IMG/VR virus record: IMGVR_UViG_3300018043_000001
Span: 1 to 50,412 of that record
Length of the DNA stretch: 50,412 bases
Direction: 5' to 3' (one strand)
From: a virus
The notes under the pieces: generated by a model
Told to the model about the DNA's origin: nothing
What the model saw: only the letters and a program-made list of their open reading frames with translations
The model's database searches: none
Position numbers and translations under genes: made by a program
Part shown: piece by piece, positions 14,135-23,090 of the stretch
How the letters are laid out: each line of letters opens with the position of its first letter
Numbering within the stretch: the first letter of the stretch is position 1

Positions 14135-17100
14135 CAGGCACCTACCGCGGGCGCGGCGGCGATCGGCAGCGCGCCGATCTTCAAGTTCCAGGCAACCTCA
14201 GCCATCAGATCGGACGCTGACATGCCCGCGCCGTTGATCGTCATGTAGACATCACCTCCCGTGGTCGTCGTGGTCGTGCTCGACGAGTTGCCCTGCGCGC
14301 TGGCGGCGGCGCTGGCCTCATCGAGCACGCTCTGAGCCTGAGCCTCTTGGATCGCCGCCGTCGCCTGCGCCTGCGCGAGCGCCGCGGCAGCCTGCGCCTG
14401 CGCCGTCTGAGAGCCGCCCGCGGCCTGATCGACGGCGATCTGAGCGGCGTCGATCGTCTGGTTGGCGGCTGCCGTCACCTGATCGAGCTGCGTCTGCGCG
14501 GCGTCCGCCGCGGCCTGTGCCAGAGATACCGTGCTCCCCGCGGCGTTGTCGGTGACGCTCTTCTGCTGGTCGAGATAGATCTTCGTCTGATCGGCGATGG
14601 CGTCCGTCTGCGCCTTCGTCTGATCGCTCATCACCTTCGTGGCGTTGTTGATCGCGTCGGCCGAAGCCTGGTCGGCTTGCGCGGCGGCCTGAGCGGCTGC
14701 GGTGGCGGCGTCCTGAGCCGCTTGAGCGGCAGCGGTGGCGGCAGCGTCGGACGCCTGCTTGGCGGCAGCGGCGGTCGCTGCGGCAGCTGCGGCGGCGCTC
14801 GCCGCGGCCTGCTTCTCGGCCGCGGCGCTCTGGGCGGCCACCTGCGCCATCGCCGCCTTGTGGACCGCGACGAGCTGCGTGCTCAGGGAGGCCATCGCCG
14901 TGCCGTGAACGCCGGTGAGGGACTTCTCCACGGTCACCAGCCCGCTGCTGTGAGTCGCGGTCAGCTCCTTCTCGATCGTGGTGAGCGCCGCGCCGTGCAG
15001 GCCTTCGACCACCTTGGCGAGCGCCGCCATCGTGCTCTGGTGGACGCTCGTGACGCCCTTGGCCAGGATCGACGCGCCGCCGCTGTAGCTCGCGGTCAGC
15101 TGCTTGGTGAGCGTGGTCAGGTTGCTCGCGTGGACGCTCGTCAGCGCCTTGTTCAGGGTGCTCAGAGCGCTGCCGTGCAAGCTCTCGACGGACTTGCCGA
15201 GCGCCGCCATGCCCTGGTTGTGGACGACGTTGAGCGTGGACTCGATCTTCGAGAGCCCGGCATTGTGCGCGCTGATCAGCGCCGACTGCAGCGTTTTGAG
15301 CGAGCCCGAGTGGATCGCCGAGACGAGCGAGTTGAGCTGCTTGGAGCCGGTGTTCACGGCGGCCGTCTGAGCGTTCATCGCGGCCTTCTGGGATGCCGTC
15401 TGGGTCCCGAGGTGCGAGACGTACTGAGCGACGATGTTCTCCAGCTGGGCCTTCTGCCCGGTCACCTGAGCGTCGAGCGACTGCTTCTGCTGGGAGATCT
15501 CCGTCTTGGTCGCCGCCTGCTGAGCGGCGCTGTAGGTGATCCCGATGCTCGCCAGGAAGGACGTGTTGGTGGTGGACGCCGTTTCCTTGGCCGCGGTCGC
15601 CTTGAAGGTGGACTGCTCCTTGGGGATCGCCGCGGAGATCGTCGTATAGCTCTTCGCGAGCCCGTCCAGCACCTTCTGCAACGCGACCTGCGCCGCCGTC
15701 AAGGGGACCATGCCAGCGGCGCCAGAGCCGCCCCCAGGGCCTCCCAGGGCCTGTGGCGTGACGTGGTACTCCTGGAAGCCGCCGCCGCTCAGCTCCTGCT
15801 GCGCCTGGGCCGCGGTGAGCTGGGTCGTGCGCGAGCTTGGGTTCACGGCCGTCTGCCCGCCGGTCATGAACCAGCTGGCGACCCCGTTCTTGACGATCTC
15901 CATGAACTCGTGGGCGTCGCCGCTCGTACGGTCGAAGACGTTGACCTGATTAGCGCCGCTGCCCGCACCCTTCGCGATCCCCGGCGTCGATGGCAGCCCG
16001 GCGGTGTTCGTCGCGTTGGTGAGCACGCCCCCGGCTTCGAGGATCCGGTCCACCATGCCCGAGCAGTCCGTGCCGAGCTGCTTGATCTGAGCGGCCGTCT
16101 CGTTGTAGGAGAGCGTGTGCTGCTCGCCCGTCGCGTACGGTGAGCCGATCAGCGACTTCGCCATCGCGAGCATCGCGTTGATCGACGCGGGCACCGTGCT
16201 CGTGCTCGCTCCGGGGATGCTCGCGGCGGAGATCTTCGTGCCCGTGGTGGTGACCTGATTCCCGAATGCCACCAGCGCCGCCGCGGCCGAAGACTCGCGG
16301 TTGTTAAGGTTGGCGCTCGGGTCGGTGTTGGGGCTCGATACAGTCGCGTTCGTCGCTGTTCCGGCGTCGCGCTCGAACAGGTTGGAGAAGGCCAGCGCCG
16401 CCGACGAGGCGCTCGTGGTCGACGTCAGGAACTCTTTGAGCGCCGGGGGCAGCTCGGAGAGGATCTGCGCCGCCTGCGCCGCCGTGTTGCCGAGCTGCAC
16501 CTGTCCCAGCTCGCCCGAGGCGGAAGTCCACGACGCGAGCCCTTCGCCCTGTGTCGGCCCCGCGTTCATGCTCGGGTTCAGCGAGCTTTCCTGCATCAGG
16601 TTGCCGACGATCCCCGCCGCGCCGGCCGCGCTCAACCCGGCCTTCTGGAAGACGCCCATGAGCTGCTGGGCGACGGCCGTCTCCTGCGCGCTCCACACGC
16701 CCGCGGCGCTGGAGATCATGTCGCTCGCCATCTGCCCGACCGCACCGCTGGCGGTCTTGGTGGTCGCGTTGATGCCTGCGGCGATGCCCTCGGGGATCGG
16801 CTCGCCGACATCGGATGCGAACTTCTTCGACGGCGAGCCGATCCCGAGGAAGCTCGTCACATCGCTGATACCGCCCTTGACGACGTTCACCAGCGAGCTG
16901 CCGACACTGCCGGCAACGTTCCCAATCCCCGAGATGATCCCGTTGATGATGTCCTCGCCGATCGTCTCGAAGTCCGAGGCGATGTTGCTGAGCGCGCTGA
17001 GGATCTGTCCCGGCAAGCCGGTGAAGTCGCCCACGATGGACGAGATAGTGCTGGTGACGCCAGAGGTGACCTGCGTCCAGATGCCGGCGATGTCGCTGAC

Positions 17101-20100
17101 GATCACGCCGATGCCCGCGAGGATCTGGCCGGGCAACGCCTCGAAGTCCGAGACGACGCCGCTGATCAGGTTGCCAGCGGCGCTGCTGATCTCACTCCAG
17201 ATGTTCTGAACGTCGGAGAGGATGCTCTGCAGGAACCCGAGGATCTTGCCCGGCAGCTCACCGAAGAAGCCCGCGATCGTGCTGAGGACACCCTCGATGA
17301 AGCTCTTGATGTTATTGAAGACGCTCTCGTAGTAACCGAGGATCTGCGTCAGGAAGCCGAGCAGCTTACCTGGCAGCTGTGCGAAGAAGCTGACGATCGT
17401 GTTGACAACACCGTCGAGGAAGCTGCGGATCGTGTTGAAGATGCTCTGGAAGCTCGACAGGATCGTGTTGAGGAACCCGAGGATCTTGCCCGGCAGTGTC
17501 GAGAAGAACGTGCCGATTGCGTTGACAACAGTGGTGGTAGCTGTTGACACCGACTGCCAGACGTTCTTGACAAAATCGAAGATGTCAGTGAAAACCTGCT
17601 CGATCGTCCCCTTGAACGTCGTGAACAGGTCGATGACAACACCGATCGGGCCGAGGAAGATCGCAGCGAAGACCTCCCAGTGGTCCTTGACGAAATCGAA
17701 CGCGTCGGTGGCGACACCCTCGATCGTATCAAAGGCACCCGAGAGCGCGTCGACCACGGAGTCGAACGCACCCGAGATGACACCGGCGACATCACTGACA
17801 ACACTCTCGATCGCACCCCAGACTTCCTTCCAGTGCGTGACCAGCTCATAGATGCCGACCACGAGCGCGGCGATCGCAGCCGCGATCCCGACCACGAGCG
17901 CGACCACCGGCACGGCATCAAGCGCCCAGGCCGCGACGGTCATCACATCGAAGCCGCCGCCCGCGGTGTCACCGGCCGCTCCGAGCGCTTCGACACTGAC
18001 AGCCGTCTCGTCAGCCGCCGCACCGAACAGCGCCATCTGCCCGGCGGCGCCGTCAGCGGAAGCGCCCACCGCGTCGATGCTGCCCGCGGTGGTGTCCATC
18101 TCCACGCCGGTCGCTTCGGTATCCGCTCCGAGGCCGGTGATCGCCGTGACCAGCTTCGGGATCCCCGAGACGAGCTTGCCCACGTTCTCGGTGGCGGTCA
18201 TGAAGCTCTTGCCGAACGCCACCATCTTGTTGATGGTGAACACGGCGATCGCCGTAGACAGGATCCCGCCGACGACGACACTGAGCGCCACCAGCACATC
18301 CTTGTGGCCGATTACGAACTTCGTGGCGTCCAAAAAAACGCCCGCCATCTTCGTGACGATCGGGATGACGATGGTGCCGATCTTGCCTGCCAAGTCCTCG
18401 CTGGCAGCCTCCAGCGTCTCCAGCTCGCCTTTGAGCGTGTGCGCCTTCTTCTCGGCGGCGTCGTGCGCGGCGCCCTGGCGGTTGACAGCATCGGTCGCCC
18501 TGTCATAGGCCGGCACCCCGGCGAGGATCACGGCTGTCATCTGCCGTGCCGCGGAGGCTCCGAAGATCGTCGTGGCCGTCGCGAGCTGCTGGGCCTGGGT
18601 CATCTTCGCGAACCGCGGCCCGAGCTGGTCGATGATCGAGCCCATGCCGACGAATTGACCGCGGCTGTTGAAGACCGTGACTCCGATGTCCTTGTACTTG
18701 ATGTTCGCGGTCTCGATCGCGGTGGTGGCGGTCGTGAACTGCTTGGCGAGCGCGGCCTGCATCGGCGGCAGGCCGGCGGTGTCGGAGGTGAACTGCTTGG
18801 CGGTGATCGAGCCGCTCAGGTAGCCCTGCGCGAGCCGCTGCAGGCTGGGCGACATCTGATCGAGCACCGTGTTCTGCTCCTGTTGAGCGGTGCTGACGCC
18901 GGAGGCCGTCTTCTCCAGCGTGTTCATCGTGCCGTTGAGAGCGGTCATCGCCGAGCGGCCGGTGACGCCGTGCTCGGTCATATCGACCAGCAGCCCCGAG
19001 AGATCGCCGACGCTGCCCGAGGTGTCGCCTAGCTTGGAGCGGATCTTCGCCAGCGATGAGGCGAGGGACTCGACGCTCTGCCCGGTCGCGGTGCTGGCCG
19101 AGTACAGGACGTCGGTGACGTGCGCGGCGTCCGAGGTCTTCAAGCCGAACGCCTGCAGGATGTCCACCGTGGCGCCGGTGGTGGTGTTCAGATCCTCGCC
19201 TGTGGCCGATGCCAGCTCGGCGCTGGCGGTCATCAGATCGAGCGCCTGCTTGGAGTTGAGCGCCTGCCCTTCGGTGGCCTTCATCTGCCCCGCGACGCCC
19301 GCGTAGGCGGCCATCATCGCGTTGCCCGAGGACTCCAGCTGCAGGCCCGTGTTGTCGAAGGCGTCGCCGATCTTCGCGGCGGAAGCGACGCTCGTGTCCG
19401 TGGCGCCGGCAACGGCCGCCTCGGAGGTCTGCATCTTCTCGCCGACGTCCAGCCCGGCGGCGGCAAGCGCGCCGAGGGAAGCAACCACACCGAGCGTCGC
19501 TGCGCCGCCGAGGTGGTCAAGCGTAGCGCCCAGCCCCGCGACCTCGCCACCGCCCTCTTCGGCGGCGTCGCCCGCTCGCTCCAGGCCGACCTGCAGCTGC
19601 TCCAGCGGCAGGCCCGTCATGCCGAGCAGGCCAGCGAGCTTCGAGAGCCCCTTGCCGATCCCCTCGCTGATCCCGCCGCCAGCTTCCTCGGCGTCCTTAC
19701 CGACGTCCTCGGCGAGGTGCGCGGTCTCGTCGGTGACGCCCTCGCGCAGAGCCAGCCCGCCCGTTGTCCCAACCGCGGCGAAATCGTCCTCCACGCCCGT
19801 CGTGGCGTCCCTCAGGCCACCGCGCAGCTCCGTCCCTGCTCCGGTGCCCACCTGGCCGAGATCGCCCTCCAGGCCGCTCGCAGCGTGCGAGAGCTGGTCT
19901 CGCATCGCGATCCCGCCGGTCTGGCCGATCGAGGCGAAGTCGTTCTCGATGTCCGAGGCAGCGTCCGAGACGCCGGCGCGCAACGCGCCACCCGACGCCT
20001 GCCCGACGTCCTCCAGGTCGCCTTCGAGATCCTTGACACCTTCCTTGACGCCCTTGCGCATCGCCAGGCCGGAGTCCTGCCCGACGTCGCCGAGGTCGCC

Positions 20101-20277
20101 TTCGAGCTTGGAGGCCTCGTCGGTGACGCCCGTGCGCAGCGCCTCGCCGGCGTCCTGCCCGGCGGCCTGTGCGTCCTTCTTGAAGCCGGAGAGCGCGGCG
20201 TCGTTCTCAGCCTTCAGTTCGGCCGCGAACGCCTCGGAGTTGGGGACGACAAGGATCTCGACTGTACCGACGAGCAT
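14134..20277 (-). CDS. Tape measure protein with lysozyme and NlpC/P60 domains
   Basis: At 2047 residues it sets tail length (tape measures run at roughly 1.5 angstrom per residue, predicting a very long tail of about 300 nm). Order: six imperfect ~28-residue repeats (about residues 30-200, e.g. GEALRTGVTDEAS); hydrophobic core (about 610-800); five ~36-residue repeats with FF..LPGKILGFL (about 915-1100); a tail-lysozyme-type domain (about 1190-1330, GIVGNLMQESSLNP); an NlpC/P60-like domain (Cys1405 in DCSGMV, His1456 in DAHEFMEI); eleven 15-residue repeats (about 1650-1812); then an Ala/Gln coiled coil. Two wall-degrading activities would open the cell wall during DNA injection. GGGAGG precedes ATG 20277. 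Confidence 0.88.
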   Translation of the reverse strand: MLVGTVEILVVPNSEAFAAELKAENDAALSGFKKDAQAAGQDAGEALRTGVTDEASKLEGDLGDVGQDSGLAMRKGVKEGVKDLEGDLEDVGQASGGALRAGVSDAASDIENDFASIGQTGGIAMRDQLSHAASGLEGDLGQVGTGAGTELRGGLRDATTGVEDDFAAVGTTGGLALREGVTDETAHLAEDVGKDAEEAGGGISEGIGKGLSKLAGLLGMTGLPLEQLQVGLERAGDAAEEGGGEVAGLGATLDHLGGAATLGVVASLGALAAAGLDVGEKMQTSEAAVAGATDTSVASAAKIGDAFDNTGLQLESSGNAMMAAYAGVAGQMKATEGQALNSKQALDLMTASAELASATGEDLNTTTGATVDILQAFGLKTSDAAHVTDVLYSASTATGQSVESLASSLAKIRSKLGDTSGSVGDLSGLLVDMTEHGVTGRSAMTALNGTMNTLEKTASGVSTAQQEQNTVLDQMSPSLQRLAQGYLSGSITAKQFTSDTAGLPPMQAALAKQFTTATTAIETANIKYKDIGVTVFNSRGQFVGMGSIIDQLGPRFAKMTQAQQLATATTIFGASAARQMTAVILAGVPAYDRATDAVNRQGAAHDAAEKKAHTLKGELETLEAASEDLAGKIGTIVIPIVTKMAGVFLDATKFVIGHKDVLVALSVVVGGILSTAIAVFTINKMVAFGKSFMTATENVGKLVSGIPKLVTAITGLGADTEATGVEMDTTAGSIDAVGASADGAAGQMALFGAAADETAVSVEALGAAGDTAGGGFDVMTVAAWALDAVPVVALVVGIAAAIAALVVGIYELVTHWKEVWGAIESVVSDVAGVISGAFDSVVDALSGAFDTIEGVATDAFDFVKDHWEVFAAIFLGPIGVVIDLFTTFKGTIEQVFTDIFDFVKNVWQSVSTATTTVVNAIGTFFSTLPGKILGFLNTILSSFQSIFNTIRSFLDGVVNTIVSFFAQLPGKLLGFLTQILGYYESVFNNIKSFIEGVLSTIAGFFGELPGKILGFLQSILSDVQNIWSEISSAAGNLISGVVSDFEALPGQILAGIGVIVSDIAGIWTQVTSGVTSTISSIVGDFTGLPGQILSALSNIASDFETIGEDIINGIISGIGNVAGSVGSSLVNVVKGGISDVTSFLGIGSPSKKFASDVGEPIPEGIAAGINATTKTASGAVGQMASDMISSAAGVWSAQETAVAQQLMGVFQKAGLSAAGAAGIVGNLMQESSLNPSMNAGPTQGEGLASWTSASGELGQVQLGNTAAQAAQILSELPPALKEFLTSTTSASSAALAFSNLFERDAGTATNATVSSPNTDPSANLNNRESSAAAALVAFGNQVTTTGTKISAASIPGASTSTVPASINAMLAMAKSLIGSPYATGEQHTLSYNETAAQIKQLGTDCSGMVDRILEAGGVLTNATNTAGLPSTPGIAKGAGSGANQVNVFDRTSGDAHEFMEIVKNGVASWFMTGGQTAVNPSSRTTQLTAAQAQQELSGGGFQEYHVTPQALGGPGGGSGAAGMVPLTAAQVALQKVLDGLAKSYTTISAAIPKEQSTFKATAAKETASTTNTSFLASIGITYSAAQQAATKTEISQQKQSLDAQVTGQKAQLENIVAQYVSHLGTQTASQKAAMNAQTAAVNTGSKQLNSLVSAIHSGSLKTLQSALISAHNAGLSKIESTLNVVHNQGMAALGKSVESLHGSALSTLNKALTSVHASNLTTLTKQLTASYSGGASILAKGVTSVHQSTMAALAKVVEGLHGAALTTIEKELTATHSSGLVTVEKSLTGVHGTAMASLSTQLVAVHKAAMAQVAAQSAAAEKQAAASAAAAAAATAAAAKQASDAAATAAAQAAQDAATAAAQAAAQADQASADAINNATKVMSDQTKAQTDAIADQTKIYLDQQKSVTDNAAGSTVSLAQAAADAAQTQLDQVTAAANQTIDAAQIAVDQAAGGSQTAQAQAAAALAQAQATAAIQEAQAQSVLDEASAAASAQGNSSSTTTTTTGGDVYMTINGAGMSASDLMAEVAWNLKIGALPIAAAPAVGA
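14830..15325 (-). repeat. Eleven 15-residue repeats inside the tape measure
   Basis: Units read like SVHASNLTTLTKQLT, SLHGSALSTLNKALT, GLHGAALTTIEKELT: a His at position 3 in nearly all copies (one reads ASYSGG...), hydrophobic residues at 7, 10 and 14. The DNA has diverged, so these are old duplications kept for structure. Confidence 0.75.
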
Positions 20278-20302
20278 CTGCCCACCTCCCTTCCGGACGC
20301 AA

Positions 20303-20337
20303 AAGCGCCGTCCCGATTACCGAGACGGCGCTTGCTG
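20303..20337 (-). terminator. Terminator/attenuator in front of the tape measure gene
   Basis: A perfect 10-bp stem (20303-20312 with 20324-20333, 11-base loop) is followed on minus by TTTTGCG. It lies between the LamG gene stop (20454) and the tape measure start (20277), downstream of a promoter-like site, so it could reduce transcription of the tail genes. Confidence 0.7.
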
Positions 20338-20411
20338 AGTGCTGCGATGGAGCGACCCGAAGGCCGCGGTTACGTTAGAGCGAGCTGACGTCCCCGGTGA
20401 GCAGTGCTGCC

Positions 20412-20438
20412 TTGCGTATATCACAGTAGCATACGCAA
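20412..20438 (-). promoter_or_regulatory. Inverted repeat with extended -10 motif
   Basis: TTGCGTAT (20412-20419) and ATACGCAA (20431-20438) are a perfect 8-bp inverted repeat separated by 11 bases. On minus the right half begins TTGCGTATGC and TG-A-TATACG (20423-20415) is an extended -10. The half-site TTGCGTAT also starts the promoter at 3023. A promoter overlapping an operator for the tape measure transcript is the simplest reading. Confidence 0.5.
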
Positions 20439-20453
20439 TCAGCAGTCTCAACC

Positions 20454-21461
20454 TCAGGCCGTCCAGCTACCCGGCTGGCCGTTGTCGAGCGCCTCGTGAA
20501 TCGCCTTCAAGGCCGCGTTGACGGACTCGTAGGCGGTCGTCACGCTCGCGACGGTGACGTGGTACTGAGTCCTCGGGGTCGGCGTCGGGGTCGGCGTCGG
20601 CGTGGGCGTCGGAGTCGGCGTGGGCGTCGGAGTCGGGGTCGGGGTCGGCGTGGCCGTCATGATCGAGTAGAGGTTCGCGATCTGCGCCGCGGTGAGCGCC
20701 GCGGGGACCACTGCCAGCTTGCCGATCGAGCACTCGCCGTAGCCGACCGTGCCCTCGTTGTCGGAACCGAGCGGCGTGGCCGAGCCCCATCCGCCCGAGC
20801 CGATCGTGAGCGGGCTCGTGGTGTGGGCCGGCTCGATCGCATCCGCGCTGCCGGCGGAGGCCACCATCGGGCACGAGTTGACCAGATTGCCGTTGAGGTA
20901 GAGCTTCACCGAGCCGCTCGCGCCCGCGCCCTCATAGACAACCGCGTAGCCGTACCACGGCCCAACCGTCTTGACCACATGGTCATCGAATCCCGCGCCG
21001 AAGCCGCAGTCCTTCGAGAAGGCATAGCCGCACACGTTGGTCGGCGCATTCCCTGAGTCCGTGCTGTTCGCGTTGTAGTAGCGGAAGGCGTACTCACAGC
21101 CGTCCGTGGCGACCTCGCCAGAGCTGGACTCGATCGCCTTGGAGATGATCTCCGTGCCACCCTCCAGCCCCGGTGCCGGGTGCGGGAAGTTGAGCGTCGC
21201 GAACTGCACCCAGAACAGCAGCGTCAGCGCTCCCTTCGTGGAGATCGACAGCGAGCCGTCGGCGGGGTCGGCGACGATGATGAAGTTGTCGACGCCGTTG
21301 AAGACATGCGCGTTGTCCCCATTGGGCAGGGTCGGCGCGACCGTCACGTCATTGATGTTCTCGATGCTCAGCGTCTCGGTGCCGGCGTTGGCCGTGGGCG
21401 TGGCGCCCGTGAGGTAGAGCGCCGGATCGAGTGCTGCCACTGCGGTGTCGTATGCGGACAC
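20454..21461 (-). CDS. LamG-domain protein with Thr-Pro linker
   Basis: Residues about 15-260 follow the plan of a concanavalin/LamG sandwich: HVFNGVDNFIIVADP, then GALTLLFWVQFATLN, SVKLYLNGNLVNSCP, and the closing strand IGKLAVVPAALTAAQIANLYS. Such domains bind sugars or other surfaces. A linker of about 13 Thr-Pro dipeptides follows, then a 40-residue end (TVASVTTAYESVNAALKAIHE). The gene lies between the tail chaperones and the tape measure, an odd place for an adhesin, so it may decorate the tail tube. GGAGGATCC precedes GTG 21461. Confidence 0.7.
   Translation of the reverse strand: MSAYDTAVAALDPALYLTGATPTANAGTETLSIENINDVTVAPTLPNGDNAHVFNGVDNFIIVADPADGSLSISTKGALTLLFWVQFATLNFPHPAPGLEGGTEIISKAIESSSGEVATDGCEYAFRYYNANSTDSGNAPTNVCGYAFSKDCGFGAGFDDHVVKTVGPWYGYAVVYEGAGASGSVKLYLNGNLVNSCPMVASAGSADAIEPAHTTSPLTIGSGGWGSATPLGSDNEGTVGYGECSIGKLAVVPAALTAAQIANLYSIMTATPTPTPTPTPTPTPTPTPTPTPTPTPRTQYHVTVASVTTAYESVNAALKAIHEALDNGQPGSWTA
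20574..20655 (-). repeat. Thr-Pro coding tandem repeat
   Basis: A simple repeat of ACGCCGACx units (minus) codes about 13 Thr-Pro dipeptides in the LamG protein. Near-identical units such as GGCGTCGGAGTC make it prone to slippage and length change. Confidence 0.8.
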
Positions 21462-21476
21462 GGATCCTCCAGAGCG

Positions 21477-22120
21477 TTAGGTGTCGGCGAACAGCTTATC
21501 GGTCGCCTCCTGCTGAGCGAGAGCCTCGGGCGACATGCCCCAGTGCTCGCGCTTGTACTCCTGGGCCTCTTCTGCGTCGAAGGGCTCTTCGAGCGCCTCT
21601 GTGAGCAGCCTGCGCGCCTCTGAGCGCTTCCCGGCCGTCTCGTCCAGCAGATATGACCAGATGATGTCTAGGCAGGTGACAATGGGCTCAGCTTCGAGCG
21701 TGATGCCGCGGCGCGCGCAGCGCCCGTTGAGGTCCGCTTCCGCTGAGAAGTACCAGAGGATGAGCCGGACCGCGGCTTGGTAGGGCGCGCTGCCCAGACC
21801 TCCGTGACCGTCTGGTAGACGTCGGAGATCAGCTGCGCCTCGATCATGAGGTCGTCGCGATCGAGGAACTCCAGGAAGCGCTCGCGATCCTCGGACATCA
21901 GCGACTTGGAGAGGAAGTCCAGGATCGGAGCGGTGGCCAGGATCCCATTGGGCTGGATCGCACGGAACGCGCGGATCACCGCCCCGGCCGGCATCACCGG
22001 GCGGAAGCTGAACTCTTCGATGACTTCGGTGCCGTCGAGCTTGTAGGCGGCGACGGGCACGATGATCGGCTCCAGCGCGTCCGGTGCGGACTCGCGATGA
22101 CCGACGATTTCGGTTCTCAT
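21477..22120 (-). CDS. Tail assembly chaperone, long (gpGT-type) frameshift product
   Basis: The first frame starts at ATG 22120; after ...TVTEVWAARP a -1 shift enters the other frame, which continues YQAAVRLILWYFSAEADLN and ends EALAQQEATDKLFADT, stop TAA at 21477-21479. The likely slip is at C-CCT (codon 21784-21782, CCT to CCC, both Pro), though it is not a canonical heptamer. In long-tailed phages the G and GT proteins hold the tape measure unfolded while the tube grows. The second frame has no good start of its own, which supports the frameshift. Confidence 0.7.
21668..22120 (-). CDS. Tail assembly chaperone, short (gpG-type) product
   Basis: The unshifted product of 150 residues. Start ATG 22120 with AAGGAG five bases upstream. 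The body (FSFRPVMPAGAVIRAFRAIQ, then LMSEDRERFLEFLDRDDLMIE) has the acidic helical plan of phage tail chaperones, while the last 30 residues are Ser/Arg-rich, usual for the tail end of gpG. It lies upstream of the tape measure with only the LamG gene between, as expected for its role as a tape-measure chaperone. The unusual insertion of a LamG gene between chaperone and tape measure is noted separately. Confidence 0.7.
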   Translation of the reverse strand: MRTEIVGHRESAPDALEPIIVPVAAYKLDGTEVIEEFSFRPVMPAGAVIRAFRAIQPNGILATAPILDFLSKSLMSEDRERFLEFLDRDDLMIEAQLISDVYQTVTEVWAARPTKPRSGSSSGTSQRKRTSTGAARAAASRSKLSPLSPA

Positions 22121-22188
22121 GGGACTCCTTGGGATGGGTGGGATGGTTTAGGCTGCGAGCGCGGCACCATCCCGCGCCGCGCCCGCAG

Positions 22189-22587
22189 TCAAAGAGCGAG
22201 ACGTAGATTGTCGCTCAGGAAGCGATTGGGCTTCACAGCCTTGGACTTCATCGAGAAGACCGGCCCGCCGACGCCCATCCAGCGCAGCGCGTGCGCGGTC
22301 ACGGGGCGCACCTCGCCACGGCCGTTGTGAATGATCTCCGAGTAGCTCTGGCGCGTCGGGGAGCACGGCGTCGTGTCGGACTGGATCATCACGGCGAAGC
22401 TGCCGTTGACGGTCACGTAGCGCTTGACGATCGTGTCCTGCAGGCAGCCTGTGCGCCGGGGCGCCTGGCGCTTGGCGCCCATCTGCACGCGCTGCGCACG
22501 AGCCATGATGTCGCGCCCGACCATACCGTCAGGGCTCCTCAGCACCACCTGCAGGACGGCGCCGTCGATGATCAGCTCGTCGCTCAT
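22189..22587 (-). CDS. HK97 gp10-like tail-completion protein
   Basis: Short basic protein of 132 residues with the plan seen in the HK97 gp10 family: an N-terminal helix (IMARAQRVQMGAKRQAPRRTG), a loop with the PRRTG turn, a strand-rich middle (YVTVNGSFAVMIQSDT) and the closing HNGRGEVRPVTAHAL. Such proteins sit at the head-tail interface or on the tail end and complete assembly. Start ATG 22587 overlaps the stop of 22584-23090 (ATGA). Its position between connector and chaperones fits. Confidence 0.6.
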   Translation of the reverse strand: MSDELIIDGAVLQVVLRSPDGMVGRDIMARAQRVQMGAKRQAPRRTGCLQDTIVKRYVTVNGSFAVMIQSDTTPCSPTRQSYSEIIHNGRGEVRPVTAHALRWMGVGGPVFSMKSKAVKPNRFLSDNLRLAL

Positions 22588-23090
22588 GCGAGCGCGATCT
22601 CCAGCAGCAGGCGCGTCGCGGCCATCCCGCCCTCAGGGCCGACGGTCTGCAGCGCGCTCATCACGAACGTCTCGCCCGGCCCGGTGACCATGTAACCGAC
22701 AGCGATGGCGCTGGTGGCCATGATCATCGCCTGCGCGTCGGAGACGGCGTTGGCGCCCGCGGCGTTCAGCTGCTCGGCGCTCGGCACCATACCCTCGGCG
22801 AAGGGCGCGTCCACGTTCAGCGCGGAGGTGACGCGCACGAGATTGATGACCCAGCTGGCGTGGTACTGGACCGCGGACGGCGGGAAGTAGCCGCCGCCCC
22901 AGCCGGCGCCCGGTTGGCCCTGGGCGATCGAGACCAGGTTGACCGACAGCTGCTCGCCATCCCACACGAGATCTGACCCGGCGGCGACGAACTGCCGCTC
23001 GGGGAGAACGACGCCCTGCGCCGCGAGCTGAGAGGCGTATGCCTCCAGGATGCTCTGTGCGGCCCCAGGAAGGTCAGCTAGGCTGGCCAA
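22584..23090 (-). CDS. Head-tail completion / minor structural protein
   Basis: The N-terminal helix (SLADLPGAAQSILEAYASQL), a strand-rich middle (FVAAGSDLVWDGEQLSVNLVS) and a C-terminal Ala-rich domain (MVTGPGETFVMSALQTVGPE) fit a small head-tail completion protein. TTG at 23090 is the start; it overlaps the preceding gene by 17 bases. No specific family is recognised; the placement between connector and gp10-like gene is the evidence for the role. Confidence 0.55.
   Translation of the reverse strand: MASLADLPGAAQSILEAYASQLAAQGVVLPERQFVAAGSDLVWDGEQLSVNLVSIAQGQPGAGWGGGYFPPSAVQYHASWVINLVRVTSALNVDAPFAEGMVPSAEQLNAAGANAVSDAQAMIMATSAIAVGYMVTGPGETFVMSALQTVGPEGGMAATRLLLEIALA

Noticed and set aside
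14347-16143. Long plus-strand open frames antisense to the tape measure
   Set aside because: They mirror the codon bias of the minus gene (Arg/Gly/Leu-rich) and lack start signals or overlap logic.
20574-20655. CRISPR-like or satellite array
   Set aside because: It is an in-frame Thr-Pro coding repeat without spacers.
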